A stretch of 64,000 nucleotides of DNA. It comes from Selenomonas sp. oral taxon 920. GTDB lineage: Bacteria > Bacillota > Negativicutes > Selenomonadales > Selenomonadaceae. Positions 1 through 9,295 of the stretch are shown piece by piece (position 1 is the stretch's first letter; each line of letters starts with the position of its first letter). The stretch lies in contig NZ_CP017042.1 in NCBI RefSeq assembly GCF_001717585.1, forward strand, positions 843,501 through 907,500. Direction: 5' to 3'. The notes beneath the pieces were generated by a model. That model was not told where the DNA came from. It searched no databases and saw only the letters and a program-made list of their open reading frames with translations. The translations under genes and the position numbers were made by a program.

Positions 1-187
1 GTATCTGGAGGACCCCTCGCTTGCACAGATGACTGCCGTGCGGGAGCGACAGATCGGTCATCCGTGGGCGCGCTATGTTTACAATCTCTCGCAGGACATT
101 GTGTATGGTATTCAGGAGACGGCGTGGATTCTCTACGGCGACGAGTTCAAACAGTCGCGGCATGAGTTTCTTACGGCCGTGGAATAA
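1..187 (+). CDS. ABC transporter substrate-binding lipoprotein (3' end only)
   Basis: This is the C-terminal 61 residues of a periplasmic binding protein of the BtuF/FepB/FhuD type (PF01497 fold); the start lies outside the window. It matches the C-terminus of the binding protein at 14495-15502 at 53 of 61 residues, including GIQETAWILYGDEF and the final FLTAVE. The stop is 9 nt before the nitrogenase-like Fe protein, so the two are very probably co-transcribed. The protein would deliver a metal chelate or tetrapyrrole to a FecCD/BtuC-type permease. The substrate cannot be read from this fragment; the assignment rests on similarity to the full-length paralogue. Confidence 0.85.
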   Translation, partial: YLEDPSLAQMTAVRERQIGHPWARYVYNLSQDIVYGIQETAWILYGDEFKQSRHEFLTAVE

Positions 188-196
188 GGTGATCCT

Positions 197-1009
197 ATGA
201 AAAAAATTGCCTTCTACGGCAAGGGCGGCATCGGAAAGTCCACGACAGCCGCAAATGTATCTGCCGCGTTCTCTCGCATGGGACGGCGCGTCTGCCAGAT
301 CGGCTGTGATCCGAAGAATGACTCGACGCGCCTTCTGCTCGGCCGTATTGCGCCCTCCACGATCCTCGATCTGGAGCGGGAGAAAAAGGGAGCTGCGCTG
401 ACGCTCGCAGACCTCGTGCATGAAGGGTTCAGCGGCATTCGCTGCATTGAGGCCGGCGGGCCGGATCCCGGCGTTGGCTGTGCAGGGCGCGGGATTATCG
501 TTGCGCTCGAGCGCCTCAAGGCACTGCATGCGTTTGATGACCTCGATGTCGTTCTCTACGATGTCCTCGGCGATGTGGTCTGCGGCGGCTTTGCCGTGCC
601 CATCCGTGAGGGCTATGCCTCGGAGATATACATTGTTTCCTCGGGCGAGCTCATGTCGCTCTATGCGGCGAACAATATAGCAAAGGGCGTGCGCCGTTTC
701 GCCGAGCGCGGTGCGGTGAAGCTCGGCGGCATCATCGGCAACGGCAGAGATGTTCTGCGTGAGCGAGAGCTGCTCGAGGCGTTTGCTGCACGTATCGGTA
801 CGCAGCTCATCACCTACATCCCGCGGTCGCGCGCTGTGCACGAGGCGGAGATTCATCGGCAGACGCTCATCGCCTATGCGCCCGACTCGGAGCAGGCGCA
901 GCACTATACGGCACTCGCGCAGGCGATCGATACGAATGAGATGCTGACCGTTCCGACACCGATGGAGTTCGAGGAGCTCGAGGATCTGGTGGAGCGCTAT
1001 GGGGATTGA
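197..1009 (+). CDS. Nitrogenase-like Fe protein (NifH/BchL/CfbC family ATPase)
   Basis: A 270-residue member of the NifH superfamily, the ATP-driven electron donor that delivers low-potential electrons to a NifDK-like partner. Visible features are the N-terminal P-loop GKGGIGKST, the switch motif [10 protein letters not shown], and the two cysteine segments that ligate the subunit-bridging 4Fe-4S cluster in known homologues (GVGCAGRGI near residue 95 and [11 protein letters not shown] near 125). It begins 9 nt after the binding-protein gene and overlaps the next gene by 11 nt, so the three reductase genes look translationally coupled. No nifB, nifE or nifN lies nearby, so a dinitrogenase role is unlikely. 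By analogy with BchL and CfbC it should power reduction of a cofactor or metallo-organic substrate. Family is certain; substrate is unknown. Confidence 0.92.
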   Translation: MKKIAFYGKGGIGKSTTAANVSAAFSRMGRRVCQIGCDPKNDSTRLLLGRIAPSTILDLEREKKGAALTLADLVHEGFSGIRCIEAGGPDPGVGCAGRGIIVALERLKALHAFDDLDVVLYDVLGDVVCGGFAVPIREGYASEIYIVSSGELMSLYAANNIAKGVRRFAERGAVKLGGIIGNGRDVLRERELLEAFAARIGTQLITYIPRSRAVHEAEIHRQTLIAYAPDSEQAQHYTALAQAIDTNEMLTVPTPMEFEELEDLVERYGD

Positions 1010-2303
1010 GGTCAAGCGCGTCGGCGTCCGTCGGACGAACTGCAGCTGCAGCATGCCGGGTGTCTGGCGCGCGCTGTCCTTCGTGCGGGGTGCACTCGTT
1101 GTCTTTCACAGCCCGCGTCCGTGTGCGCATATTGCGCACGGCATGGATGTGAGCAGCTTTCACCGGCTGACGGCAGCGGGGACCTCCGTACGTCTCTCTT
1201 CTGTGCCGCTCCTGACAAGTGGCCTTGGGGAGAACGAGGCGATTTTCGGCGGCGAGGACCGACTGCGGGAGTGCATTCGTTTTGGCGCAGAGAAGTATCA
1301 CCCGCAGGCCGTATTCATCGCAAACTCCTGCGTCAGCGGCGTGATCGGTGATGATACGAAGGCGATCGCGGAGGAGATGGAGGCGGAGCTCGGGATTCCT
1401 GTCATGGCGGTGTCTGCGCACGGATTCCTCGATGGAGAGTACTATGCGGGCTACCTCGATGCTGCACGTGCGCTCGTAGACCGCTTCATGCAGCCCGCAG
1501 AGCGAAAGGCGGGAACCGTTGCCCTCCTCGGTGACTGCGGAGGAATGCACGGAGAATACGTGAAGGAGCTGCGGCGACTGCTTGCCCTGCTCGATCTCAA
1601 GGTGACGGCGCAGTTCCCGTCGTATCTGGCACTCGATGAGATGCAGGCGGTGCCGGAGGCGGAGCTCATCATTCTCCTCGGACGTCGGATGGACGATGAG
1701 AAGCAGGCACAGCTGGCAGCACTCGCGGAGCATATGCATGAGCGCTTCGGCACGCCGTATCTCGCCGATGTTTATGCCGTCGGCGCGGAGGAGACAAAGA
1801 CCTGGCTGCGCCGTGTCGGCGCACTCTGTCACCGAGAGGAGGCGGCAGAGCGTGCCATCGCATCGGAGGAGGCGGCTTTTTCCGCAGTTGTCGAGAAGGC
1901 GCGTGCTGATCTCGCGGGGCGAAGATGCGGGCTTGCGATTGGCCGCGACCTTACATGGTTTCAGCCGGAAATCATCCTGCGCCTGCTGAACAAGGCCGGC
2001 GTTGTGCTGTCCGGAATCGTGCTGCTGGACTGTTTTATGCCCGCACGGCGTGAAGTGATGGAGGAGGCACTGCGGTGTCTGACCGATGTCCCCATCTATT
2101 ACGAGGGGGATGCGGCAGCGGATGAGATGCTGCATGCGGCAGACTTTGTTTTAACGACACATGAACTCGTTGATGCGAAGCTGCGCCAGCTTTTCCTCGC
2201 ACTGCTGCCGTCGGTCGGATGGTCGATGGAGCGTCGTCTGCTGGACGATATGCGGCAGATACTGCACCGGCATGAGAGCAGAGGAGGGCTGATTTATGGG
2301 TGA
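999..2303 (+). CDS. Nitrogenase component 1-like subunit (NifD-type)
   Basis: A 434-residue protein of the nitrogenase component 1 / NifD-NifK-BchN superfamily (PF00148). Its N-terminus has cysteines where this family binds a P-cluster or 4Fe-4S cluster: C15 and C17 in NCSCSMPG, C42 in [12 protein letters not shown], and C111 in [11 protein letters not shown], the last being the characteristic CxxGxIGDD signature. I see no counterpart of the FeMo-cofactor ligands of true NifD (Cys275 and His442 in Azotobacter numbering). This points to a BchN/CfbD-like reductase acting on an organic or metallo-organic substrate. ATG 999 overlaps the Fe-protein gene; the 3' end overlaps the next subunit by 8 nt. 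Expected cytoplasmic. The reaction catalysed is not known. Confidence 0.88.
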   Translation: MGIEVKRVGVRRTNCSCSMPGVWRALSFVRGALVVFHSPRPCAHIAHGMDVSSFHRLTAAGTSVRLSSVPLLTSGLGENEAIFGGEDRLRECIRFGAEKYHPQAVFIANSCVSGVIGDDTKAIAEEMEAELGIPVMAVSAHGFLDGEYYAGYLDAARALVDRFMQPAERKAGTVALLGDCGGMHGEYVKELRRLLALLDLKVTAQFPSYLALDEMQAVPEAELIILLGRRMDDEKQAQLAALAEHMHERFGTPYLADVYAVGAEETKTWLRRVGALCHREEAAERAIASEEAAFSAVVEKARADLAGRRCGLAIGRDLTWFQPEIILRLLNKAGVVLSGIVLLDCFMPARREVMEEALRCLTDVPIYYEGDAAADEMLHAADFVLTTHELVDAKLRQLFLALLPSVGWSMERRLLDDMRQILHRHESRGGLIYG

Positions 2304-3573
2304 GCGGGAGAAATCCTTCGACGATGTCTGTATGTGCACGGATACCTGTGCGCTTGCAGGCGCATCGGCCTTTTTTGCAGGGCTGCGGGATGCTGTCATT
2401 GTCGTCAACGGGCCTCTCTGGTGCTATTTCTTTGCGATGCGGCATATCGAGCACAGCCAAAGCACGATCTCACACCGTATGATCTGCACGCAGCTGGATA
2501 ATGACGCCATTGTATTCGGCGCAGAGGAGTATCTGCGGGAGGCCCTCGCACCCTATGCAGCGGAGCCGCCCCCGCTGCTCGCGATCATCAGCAGCTGTGC
2601 AGCGGGGCTCATCGGCGACGACATTGAGGCGATTGCGCGCGGGGCAGGACTCTCCTGTCCGATCGCCGTGCTGGACAGCAGCGGTCTCGCAGGGAGTTTT
2701 GCCGATGGCTGGGATAAGGCTGCATGCGCCGTGCTTTCAGCATTTCTGCCTGAACAGCACGCGGGACAGGCGAATGCGGTCAATCTCATCGGCGTGACGA
2801 GTGCCTACTACAACGGGGAGAACGATGCGGACGAGCTTATGCGGCTTCTTGCGCTGGCGGGATACCGTGTCAATGCTGCTCTGGGCTGCGATATGTCTGC
2901 GGCGGATCTGAGCGGTCTGACGCAGGCAGCGCTGAATATTGTAGTGCATGACGAACTCGGGGGCGGTGCCGCCCGCCTGCTTGCGGAGACCTGCGGCATG
3001 CCCTGCATTGCACCTCTGCCTCCCTACGGCCGCGCGGGAACGCGGAAGTGGCTCGCAGAGATCGGACGTGTGCTGCCCGCTCCCCGTGCCGATGCTGCGG
3101 AAGAGGAGATCACGCGCGTTACGCGCGAGGACTTCCTGCGCATCAACGAGTGCAAAAGCCTCTGGGGAGAACTCCGCTATGAGACGGCACTCATCCGTGC
3201 GCCCCGCTCCACGGCTTGGGGGATCGCGCAGGCGCTGCGTACGGAGTGGGCAGATGTCTGTCATCTCGCCGTTGCGGCGGACGCTGAGGGCGTGCCGACA
3301 GCAACTCCGATTGCGGATGAGATCCTCGGTGAGACGGATGCCGTGCGCATCCGGGAGCTCCTCAACGGGTTGGATGGGGGGCTGCTGATCGGCAGCAGCA
3401 ACGAGTCCGCACACATCAACCCGCGCACGGCTGCGTATTTTCCCGCAGCCTATCCCGTGCAGGATGCCCTGCACCTTTCGGATGCTCCATTTATGGGACT
3501 GCGCGGAGCGCGCCACATCGAGGAACGGCTGTGGAACGACAACATCCTGCAGCGTAAGGTTTTAATTTCTTAG
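2296..3573 (+). CDS. Nitrogenase component 1-like subunit (NifK-type)
   Basis: A 425-residue second component-1-like subunit, presumably the partner of the protein encoded just upstream. N-terminal cysteines C12, C14 and C18 (VCMCTDTCALAG), C43 (NGPLWCYFF) and C101 (ISSCAAGLIGDD) correspond to cluster-binding positions of the superfamily. With the Fe protein and the 999-2303 product it would form an HDK-type two-component enzyme. The gene overlaps its neighbour by 8 nt and ends immediately before a Fur-box-like operator, so the reductase genes and the downstream transport genes may be separate but iron-co-regulated units. Both component-1 subunits keep three cysteine regions, which supports an intact interface cluster rather than a decayed gene. 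Confidence 0.86.
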   Translation: MGEREKSFDDVCMCTDTCALAGASAFFAGLRDAVIVVNGPLWCYFFAMRHIEHSQSTISHRMICTQLDNDAIVFGAEEYLREALAPYAAEPPPLLAIISSCAAGLIGDDIEAIARGAGLSCPIAVLDSSGLAGSFADGWDKAACAVLSAFLPEQHAGQANAVNLIGVTSAYYNGENDADELMRLLALAGYRVNAALGCDMSAADLSGLTQAALNIVVHDELGGGAARLLAETCGMPCIAPLPPYGRAGTRKWLAEIGRVLPAPRADAAEEEITRVTREDFLRINECKSLWGELRYETALIRAPRSTAWGIAQALRTEWADVCHLAVAADAEGVPTATPIADEILGETDAVRIRELLNGLDGGLLIGSSNESAHINPRTAAYFPAAYPVQDALHLSDAPFMGLRGARHIEERLWNDNILQRKVLIS

Positions 3574-3594
3574 AATGATTCTCAGGTAATCATT
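3574..3594. promoter_or_regulatory. Fur-box-like inverted repeat
   Basis: AATGATT, 7-nt spacer, AATCATT is a perfect dyad matching the general layout of Fur-family operators (TGATAAT-like half sites). It starts at the first base after the NifK-type stop codon and lies just upstream of an extended -10 element, where a bound repressor would block transcription of the transporter genes. Iron control is inference from the motif. Confidence 0.6.
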
Positions 3595-3597
3595 TTA

Positions 3598-3606
3598 TGG
3601 TATAAT
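3598..3606 (+). promoter_or_regulatory. Extended -10 promoter for the transport operon
   Basis: TGG followed by TATAAT (3601-3606) is a good extended -10 element, which explains the poor -35 (TTCTCA at 3579-3584 is the best candidate, inside the Fur-like dyad). It would drive the binding protein at 3640 and the genes behind it. Confidence 0.6.
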
Positions 3607-3639
3607 GCAGTGATATTCAATGGAAAAGGAGAAATGTCG

Positions 3640-4623
3640 ATGTTGAAAAAAGGAACTTTATTTTTCCTCCTCTGTGTGTTGAATGTACTGCTTACGGCAT
3701 GCGGCGTTTCAGACAATGCACAGCAAAAACTTGCTGCCTACACGGTCACGGACATCGAAGGAACCGCAGTAGACTTTCCCGCGGCACCGGAGCGCATCAT
3801 TACGCTCTCGATGAGCACGGACGAGGTCATGCTCGGGCTTGTTGAGCCTGCGCGCATTGCTGCAGTCAACAGCTTGCTCGATGATCCCGTGAGTTCCAAC
3901 GTCACGGGTCTTGTCAAGGAGATCCCGCAGCGCATCGGCAATCCGACGGTGGAGGAGATTATGGCACTGCACCCTGATCTCGTTGTCGTTCCGGACTGGG
4001 GCGATCTCACGATGGTCCCCTCTCTGCGCGAGGCGGGGCTCAAAGTTGTCGTGTGCAAGGGTGCGCGGAATCTCGCAGAGATTCGTGAGACAATTACACT
4101 GCTCGCTGCGGCGGCAGGGGTCCCGGAGCGCGGGGAGAAGCTTCTCTCAATGATGGACGGCAAACTTGCCGAGATTCAGGAAAAGGTCGCAAAGATTCCG
4201 CAGGACGAGCGCAAGAGAGTTGTCCTCATCTCTCTCATGGGCGGCTATGGCGGACTTGGCAGCAGCTTTGACGAGGCGTGCCGGTATGCGGGCGTTGTCA
4301 ACGGGCGTGCCGAGCTCGGCATTCGCGACTTTCAAGTGATGACGAAGGAACAGCTCGTTCAGATCGACCCGGACATCCTTTTTCTGCCGACGTACAATGA
4401 TCGGGGGAACTATGATGTGGGCAAATTCCGTCGGGAATATTTGGGCGATCCGTCGCTCCAGACGATGAAGGCGATTCGAAATCAGGCATTTGCGGAGCCG
4501 TTTGAGGGGTATATATACAACTGTTCGCAGGACTTCGTATTTGGCGTGCAGGAGATTGCATACCGCGTCTATGGAGATGCGTTCAAGCAGGGCGAGGATG
4601 AGCACCTCTCTGCTGTGGAATAA
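3640..4623 (+). CDS. ABC transporter substrate-binding lipoprotein (BtuF/FepB-like)
   Basis: A 327-residue periplasmic binding protein for an iron-chelate, heme or cobamide-type importer. It has a lipoprotein signal ending in the lipobox LLTAC and then the two-lobe PF01497 fold (YTVTDIEGTAVDFPAAPERI, later HPDLVVVPDW). Start: AAAGGAGA at 3625-3632 is 8 nt from ATG 3640 but only 2 nt from ATG 3634, and the 3640 start gives a clean signal peptide. It is paralogous to the binding proteins at 1-187 and 14495-15502. It is followed by its ATPase and permease, making a complete importer behind the Fur-like operator. The ligand is unknown. Confidence 0.88.
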   Translation: MLKKGTLFFLLCVLNVLLTACGVSDNAQQKLAAYTVTDIEGTAVDFPAAPERIITLSMSTDEVMLGLVEPARIAAVNSLLDDPVSSNVTGLVKEIPQRIGNPTVEEIMALHPDLVVVPDWGDLTMVPSLREAGLKVVVCKGARNLAEIRETITLLAAAAGVPERGEKLLSMMDGKLAEIQEKVAKIPQDERKRVVLISLMGGYGGLGSSFDEACRYAGVVNGRAELGIRDFQVMTKEQLVQIDPDILFLPTYNDRGNYDVGKFRREYLGDPSLQTMKAIRNQAFAEPFEGYIYNCSQDFVFGVQEIAYRVYGDAFKQGEDEHLSAVE

Positions 4624-4642
4624 TGAGAAAGGAGGAAGCCCG

Positions 4643-5494
4643 TTGAGCGAGATGATTCGCGCGGATGAGGTTTACGCGGGATATAACGGCAAGGTCATTT
4701 TGGAGAATGTGTCATTCTCCGTGGGAGAGGGCGAGATCGTCGGGCTGATCGGTCCGAACGGCGCGGGCAAGAGTACACTGCTCAAGACACTGCGCGGCAT
4801 CCTGCCCATGCTCTCCGGCACGGCGATGCTGATGGGGGACGACATCAACGCGCTCGCTGCAAAGGATTTTGCACGGCGCGCAGCATACCTTCAGCAGCAT
4901 GTGGAAATGACGTTCGACTATACGGCGTGCGATATTGTACTCGCGGGGCGTTATCCTTATCTCTCATGGTGGAGTCAGGAAAAGGCGCATGATCTTGCGA
5001 TTGCCGAGGCATGCATGGCATATACGGGCGTATCCGATCTTGCGGACAGTCCTCTGCACGCCATGTCGGGCGGACAGCGCCAGCGCGTTCTGCTCGCAAA
5101 GGTGCTTGCCCAGCAGACGCCGGTGCTTTTCCTCGATGAACCGGCGACAGGACTGGACATCATCTATCAGGAGGAGATTTTCCGCTTTTGCCGCGAACTC
5201 TGTACGGCGGGCAAGACAGTCCTGCTCGTTGCCCACGAATTGAGCCTCGCTGCACGTTTCTGCTCGCGGCTCCTGCTCATCGGGCGCGGCACACTCCTTG
5301 CTGACGGCCGTCCGCAGGAGGTGTTGACCGATGAACTCTTGTCGCAGGCATACGGCGCACCTGTGCGCGTGGTTGAGAATCCGCTCACGCATCACGCGGA
5401 GGTTTATACAGAGCCGCAGGAGAGCGGCGCGCGGAAACATCATCTGCTCGAGGTGATTCTCGGTGCATCGGGTGAGAGGGGGACGGAGACATGA
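4643..5494 (+). CDS. ABC transporter ATPase (FecE/BtuD-like)
   Basis: A 283-residue cytoplasmic ATPase energising the import system. Walker A GPNGAGKST is near residues 37-45, the signature motif MSGGQRQRV follows, and Walker B is in VLFLDEPATGLD. The start is TTG 4643, chosen because AGGAGG (4630-4635) lies 7 nt upstream; the next in-frame ATG, 4652, is 16 nt away. The stop overlaps the permease start (ATGA). An extension of about 30 residues after the ABC core is normal for FecE/FepC-type proteins. The neighbours make it the partner of the permease at 5491-6525. Confidence 0.9.
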   Translation: MSEMIRADEVYAGYNGKVILENVSFSVGEGEIVGLIGPNGAGKSTLLKTLRGILPMLSGTAMLMGDDINALAAKDFARRAAYLQQHVEMTFDYTACDIVLAGRYPYLSWWSQEKAHDLAIAEACMAYTGVSDLADSPLHAMSGGQRQRVLLAKVLAQQTPVLFLDEPATGLDIIYQEEIFRFCRELCTAGKTVLLVAHELSLAARFCSRLLLIGRGTLLADGRPQEVLTDELLSQAYGAPVRVVENPLTHHAEVYTEPQESGARKHHLLEVILGASGERGTET

Positions 5495-6525
5495 AGCACG
5501 TATGGAGCACACGATTTTTTCTGTGTGCGCTCGGCGGAGCACTTCTCTTTGCCGTTGTTCTCTCGATGAGTTCGGGGCAGTATGACATCTCTATGGAGGC
5601 CGTCATAGCTTCCTTTGCCCATGCGGCAGGACTGCCGATCCTCACCGATGTCGTCGTTACGCCGGAGCAGGAGGCCGTGCTCTGGCACATCCGCCTCCCG
5701 CGTACGCTTGTCGGGCTGATGGTCGGTGCGGGGCTTGGCATCTCCGGCGCTGTCCTTCAGGGGATATTCAGCAACCCGCTCGCGGACCCCGGCATCATTG
5801 GCGTATCGAGCGGCGCCTCGGTCGGCGCCGTGCTCGCCATTGGCATGGGGGTAGCGGCGGGAAGTGTACTCTCTCTTCCTGCCTTTGCGTTTGCAGGGTC
5901 GATGCTTGCGGTGAGCCTCACTGTGTCCCTGTCGATGCGGCACGGCCGCATTCCCGTCATGACGCTTCTCCTCTCGGGTGTTGTCGTGGGGATGTTCCTC
6001 GCGGCGTGCACCGCAGCGATCCTTACCGTGATGAATGAGCAAAAGATGCAGCAGTATCTGTTCTGGACAATCGGCGGACTGGATTATCGCCGCTGGGATC
6101 ACGTTTTGCTCGGCATCGGGCCGATCGGGTTCGGCGCGTCTGTTATGGTGCTTCTCGCACGGCATCTGAACCTGCTCGCATTCGGCGAGGTGGAGGCACG
6201 CGCGGCGGGGATGCCCGTGACGGCGTTTCGGCTGTTCTTTCTCGTGCTTGCCTCGCTCACAACGGCAGCCGGCGTCTGCATCAGCGGAAATATCGGATTC
6301 GTCGGGCTGGTCGTGCCGCATATGATGCGTCTCATTGTCGGGCCCGATCATCGGCGGCTCCTTCCGGCGAGTCTTCTCGCGGGGGCAGTGTTTCTTGTAC
6401 TCTGCGATTCTGTAGGGCGCATCCTGCTCCATGGCATGGAGATTCGTGTCGGCATCATGACCGCATTTATCGGTACGCCGTATTTCCTGTATCTCCTGCG
6501 CAGGCACATGAAGACGGGAGGATGA
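5491..6525 (+). CDS. ABC transporter permease (FecCD/BtuC family)
   Basis: A 344-residue membrane protein of the FecCD/BtuC family, with many hydrophobic helices and the family segment RLPRTLVGLMVGAGLGISGA followed by FSNPLADPGIIGVSSGAS. Homologues form homodimers importing iron-siderophores, heme or vitamin B12. It overlaps the ATPase gene by 4 nt and is followed after 1 nt by tonB, so binding protein, ATPase, permease and TonB appear to be one transcription unit. The family alone does not distinguish iron chelates from corrinoids. Confidence 0.92.
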   Translation: MKHVWSTRFFLCALGGALLFAVVLSMSSGQYDISMEAVIASFAHAAGLPILTDVVVTPEQEAVLWHIRLPRTLVGLMVGAGLGISGAVLQGIFSNPLADPGIIGVSSGASVGAVLAIGMGVAAGSVLSLPAFAFAGSMLAVSLTVSLSMRHGRIPVMTLLLSGVVVGMFLAACTAAILTVMNEQKMQQYLFWTIGGLDYRRWDHVLLGIGPIGFGASVMVLLARHLNLLAFGEVEARAAGMPVTAFRLFFLVLASLTTAAGVCISGNIGFVGLVVPHMMRLIVGPDHRRLLPASLLAGAVFLVLCDSVGRILLHGMEIRVGIMTAFIGTPYFLYLLRRHMKTGG

Positions 6526-6526
6526 T

Positions 6527-7246
6527 ATGGAGAGTGAAATGATTAAGAACAACGGAGAGCGTAAGGCTTTCGGCCTTTCCCTACTGGTACATTTCATCCT
6601 CTTTCTGGCCGCATCGGCGTTGGGCCTCTTCTCGATCGCGGAGCAGTCCGGGCAGAGGGCACCGATTGATGTTGTGCTTTACGATTCGGGCGGAGAAACG
6701 GGCAGTGAGGCGGGAGATGCTGCACCCGCGCCTGCTCCGGCGGTTACAATAGATGACATCGTCGTGGAGGATAAGACATTGCCGCAGCCTGAGGAAAGGC
6801 CGCAGCAGCCGCAGCGTAAGGCGCAGAATACTGCGCGCACAGCTCCTGCAGATGCAGAAACAGGCAGCGGACAAGCAGCGAATGGGGGCGGCGGCAATCC
6901 ATCTGTCGGCACCGGAAGCGGAACAGGAACGGGAGACAGCAGCGGAGGAACCGGAAGCGGAACGCTGACTGCTCCGCCAAAGGAACGTGTGGAGGCGAGC
7001 CTTCGTTCAGAGGCTGCCCCCGACTATCCACAGGAACTGATCGATGATGATATAGAGGGGGTGGTTACAATCAAAATTCTAGTAGCATCCGATGGTTCCG
7101 TGGAGGATGTCAGCGTTGAGTCCTCATCAGGCTATCGTGCGATGGACAAGGCGGCAGTTGCTGCAGGCTGGCGGTTTCAGTTCAATCCGGGGGATAATGG
7201 ACGGAGGGGTGTGTGGAAAAAGACATTTCGCTTTCAGTTGAATTGA
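6527..7246 (+). CDS. tonB: TonB family energy-transducing protein
   Basis: A 239-residue TonB. It has an N-terminal membrane anchor (about residues 14-35), a periplasmic linker rich in Pro, Gln and then Gly/Ser/Thr, and a C-terminal TonB domain (about residues 150-239; YPQELIDDDIEGVVTIKI and the later GYRAMDKAAVAAGWRFQF). It transmits proton-motive force to an outer-membrane receptor, here almost certainly the one encoded next. No exbB or exbD is in the window, so the ExbBD motor must come from elsewhere. It starts 1 nt after the permease stop. A TonB embedded within an uptake operon suggests dedicated use. Confidence 0.9.
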   Translation: MESEMIKNNGERKAFGLSLLVHFILFLAASALGLFSIAEQSGQRAPIDVVLYDSGGETGSEAGDAAPAPAPAVTIDDIVVEDKTLPQPEERPQQPQRKAQNTARTAPADAETGSGQAANGGGGNPSVGTGSGTGTGDSSGGTGSGTLTAPPKERVEASLRSEAAPDYPQELIDDDIEGVVTIKILVASDGSVEDVSVESSSGYRAMDKAAVAAGWRFQFNPGDNGRRGVWKKTFRFQLN

Positions 7247-7271
7247 TGTTGTTTTTTAGAGGAGAATGTTA

Positions 7272-9287
7272 ATGAAGATGTGGAATAAGAAGTTTCTTGC
7301 CGTGGCAGTCGCATTTTCGGCACTTACGGGGCAGGTTTATGCGGCGGAGACTGCGCATACGGGAGGAGAAGCAGATGAGCTGATGCCCACATACTCTCTT
7401 GGCGAGGTTGTTGTGACGGCGACACGAACGAAGAAAAAGGATATTGATGTGCCCGCAGCGACGACGGTCATCACGGCGAAGGAAATCAAGGACAGCGGGG
7501 CAGCGAATGCGTCAGATGTGCTATCGAAGGTCGACGGATTCGTCTATAAATCCTTCGGCCCCAACGGTGCGGCGATGGGAGCAATGACGAACGAAGTCAA
7601 TGTGCGCGGCCTCAAGGGCGGTGCACTTGTACTCATGAACGGCAATCCGATCGCATGGCGCGGCAAATACAATCTCGATCAGATTCCGGCGAGTCAGATC
7701 GAGCGCGTCGAGATTGTCAAGGGCGGCGCCTCTGTGCTCTACGGAAGCGAGGCGATGAGCGGCGTTGTCAACATCATCACGAAGAAAAAGCATGCCAATG
7801 AGGTGCACGCGGGCTTCGGCAACTACGGACAGCGCAGCTACGGTGTAAGTGTCGGGGATGAACGCTTTGGGTTCTACTACAACTACGATAAGTTTGGGCG
7901 CAGGGACGGCGTAAGCTACACGGAGTATGCACAGGCTAGATTCCACGGGCAGACGCGTACAGATGTTTACGATATTCTCAAGCAGAATATGGGTGTGACT
8001 TATCATGTGAATCCGCGCCTTGATTTCCAGATTGGCTACTATGAGACGGAGGGGAAATATAAGCGAACCGTTACCGCCGTGGACAATACGCATGCCCCCA
8101 CGCGTGCCCAGCATATCCACATCGGAGCGCCGTACAATCAGCGTAAATATGAAACGAAGCAGTATATTACGCAGCTCAACTATCGTGATACGGATTGGAA
8201 GGGGAGCCTTTTCTTCAATACCGGAACGCTGGAATTTATGGGACCGAGCTACTTTCACAGCAGAACAGGGGCAAAGACACCGAATGGCCGGTATCACACA
8301 CGTGAAAAGAATACGACGTACGGCATCGACCTGCAGCGGACGTGGCAGGTGAATCCGAAGGCAACTGCGATCCTTGGATTTGATCTCGTACATGAGGTCT
8401 ATGCGGAACTCGCCACGCCGGTGAGTGCTGATCATGCACGCTATACACGCAATAACTGGGGGGTATTCGGTCAATGGGAGCAGCGCTTTAATGAGAAAAA
8501 CACGGGTATTTTCGGGCTGCGTGAAACATGGACGACGGGTGCCGCGCGCAGTCAGAACTATCACAATCTCAGTGCCTCGGGACAGTGGCTGCACAAGCTC
8601 AACGCCGAGAACAGCCTTTATTTGAACATCAGTCAATCCTTTGTCATGCCGACGTTTTCCCAGATGTACCCCAACAATGATCGGCAGATGGCTGCGCCGA
8701 ACCTGCGCCCGCAGAAGGGCATTAGCTATGAGATCGGGTGGAAGCAGAAGCATGGGGGACATTCATGGAAGGCCGCGCTTTTCCATATGCGCGTTGCGGA
8801 CAATATCACAGCAAAAGTAGATCGCAGGGGCGGACGTGCGGAATATCAGTATACGAACGAGGACTTCCGCAACATCGGACTGGAGCTCTCCAACGAGATC
8901 CAGGGCACGCACGGATTCTCCTACAACTGGGGGCTGACATGGCAGAACCCGCAGACGAAGAGCAATAAGAAGATGCTCGGATGGGAGCGCACCTTCGGCA
9001 GGATTCAGCTTACGGGCGGTGTCACCTACAAAAAGGATAAATGGACATCGTCGCTCTCGGCCTCCTATCTCGCCGATCGTGTGCAGTCGCCGTCCGATGC
9101 GCCGGCATATCGCTCGAAGCCGTATCTGCTCACAACGTGGAATACGACCTATGCGCCGAATGAGAACAGTGAACTCAGCCTCCGTATCGACAACGTGCTC
9201 AATCGTAATGACACCACGATGCACAGTGGATCGGCGTATTACGTTGCGCCGATCAACTATCTCCTCAGTTACAGCTGCAAGTTCTAG
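7272..9287 (+). CDS. TonB-dependent outer-membrane receptor
   Basis: A 671-residue receptor with a signal peptide (cleavage probably after QVYA), a TonB-box-like stretch GEVVVTATR, a plug domain with NEVNVRGLKGGALVLMNGNP and IERVEIVKGGASVLYGSEA, then a long beta-barrel ending in aromatic-rich strands (final residues YSCKF; Phe at the C-terminus is typical of outer-membrane barrels). AGAGGAG at 7258-7264 fits ATG 7272 (7-nt spacing) better than ATG 7266. It resembles the receptor at 15623-17608 along its whole length. With the ABC importer and TonB it completes an outer-to-inner-membrane uptake route. Confidence 0.93.
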   Translation: MKMWNKKFLAVAVAFSALTGQVYAAETAHTGGEADELMPTYSLGEVVVTATRTKKKDIDVPAATTVITAKEIKDSGAANASDVLSKVDGFVYKSFGPNGAAMGAMTNEVNVRGLKGGALVLMNGNPIAWRGKYNLDQIPASQIERVEIVKGGASVLYGSEAMSGVVNIITKKKHANEVHAGFGNYGQRSYGVSVGDERFGFYYNYDKFGRRDGVSYTEYAQARFHGQTRTDVYDILKQNMGVTYHVNPRLDFQIGYYETEGKYKRTVTAVDNTHAPTRAQHIHIGAPYNQRKYETKQYITQLNYRDTDWKGSLFFNTGTLEFMGPSYFHSRTGAKTPNGRYHTREKNTTYGIDLQRTWQVNPKATAILGFDLVHEVYAELATPVSADHARYTRNNWGVFGQWEQRFNEKNTGIFGLRETWTTGAARSQNYHNLSASGQWLHKLNAENSLYLNISQSFVMPTFSQMYPNNDRQMAAPNLRPQKGISYEIGWKQKHGGHSWKAALFHMRVADNITAKVDRRGGRAEYQYTNEDFRNIGLELSNEIQGTHGFSYNWGLTWQNPQTKSNKKMLGWERTFGRIQLTGGVTYKKDKWTSSLSASYLADRVQSPSDAPAYRSKPYLLTTWNTTYAPNENSELSLRIDNVLNRNDTTMHSGSAYYVAPINYLLSYSCKF

Positions 9288-9295
9288 GGGCATTT

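Noticed and set aside
867-2135. Long minus-strand open frame opposite the nitrogenase-like genes
   Set aside because: No ribosome site or recognisable family; it mirrors the codon structure of the plus-strand genes.
197-3573. Genuine dinitrogenase (nifHDK)
   Set aside because: No nifE, nifN or nifB nearby, no FeMo-co ligand residues evident, and the setting is an uptake system.
5440-6597. Minus-strand open frame opposite the permease gene
   Set aside because: Composition is rich in His and Arg as expected from antisense of a GC-rich gene; no homology recognised.
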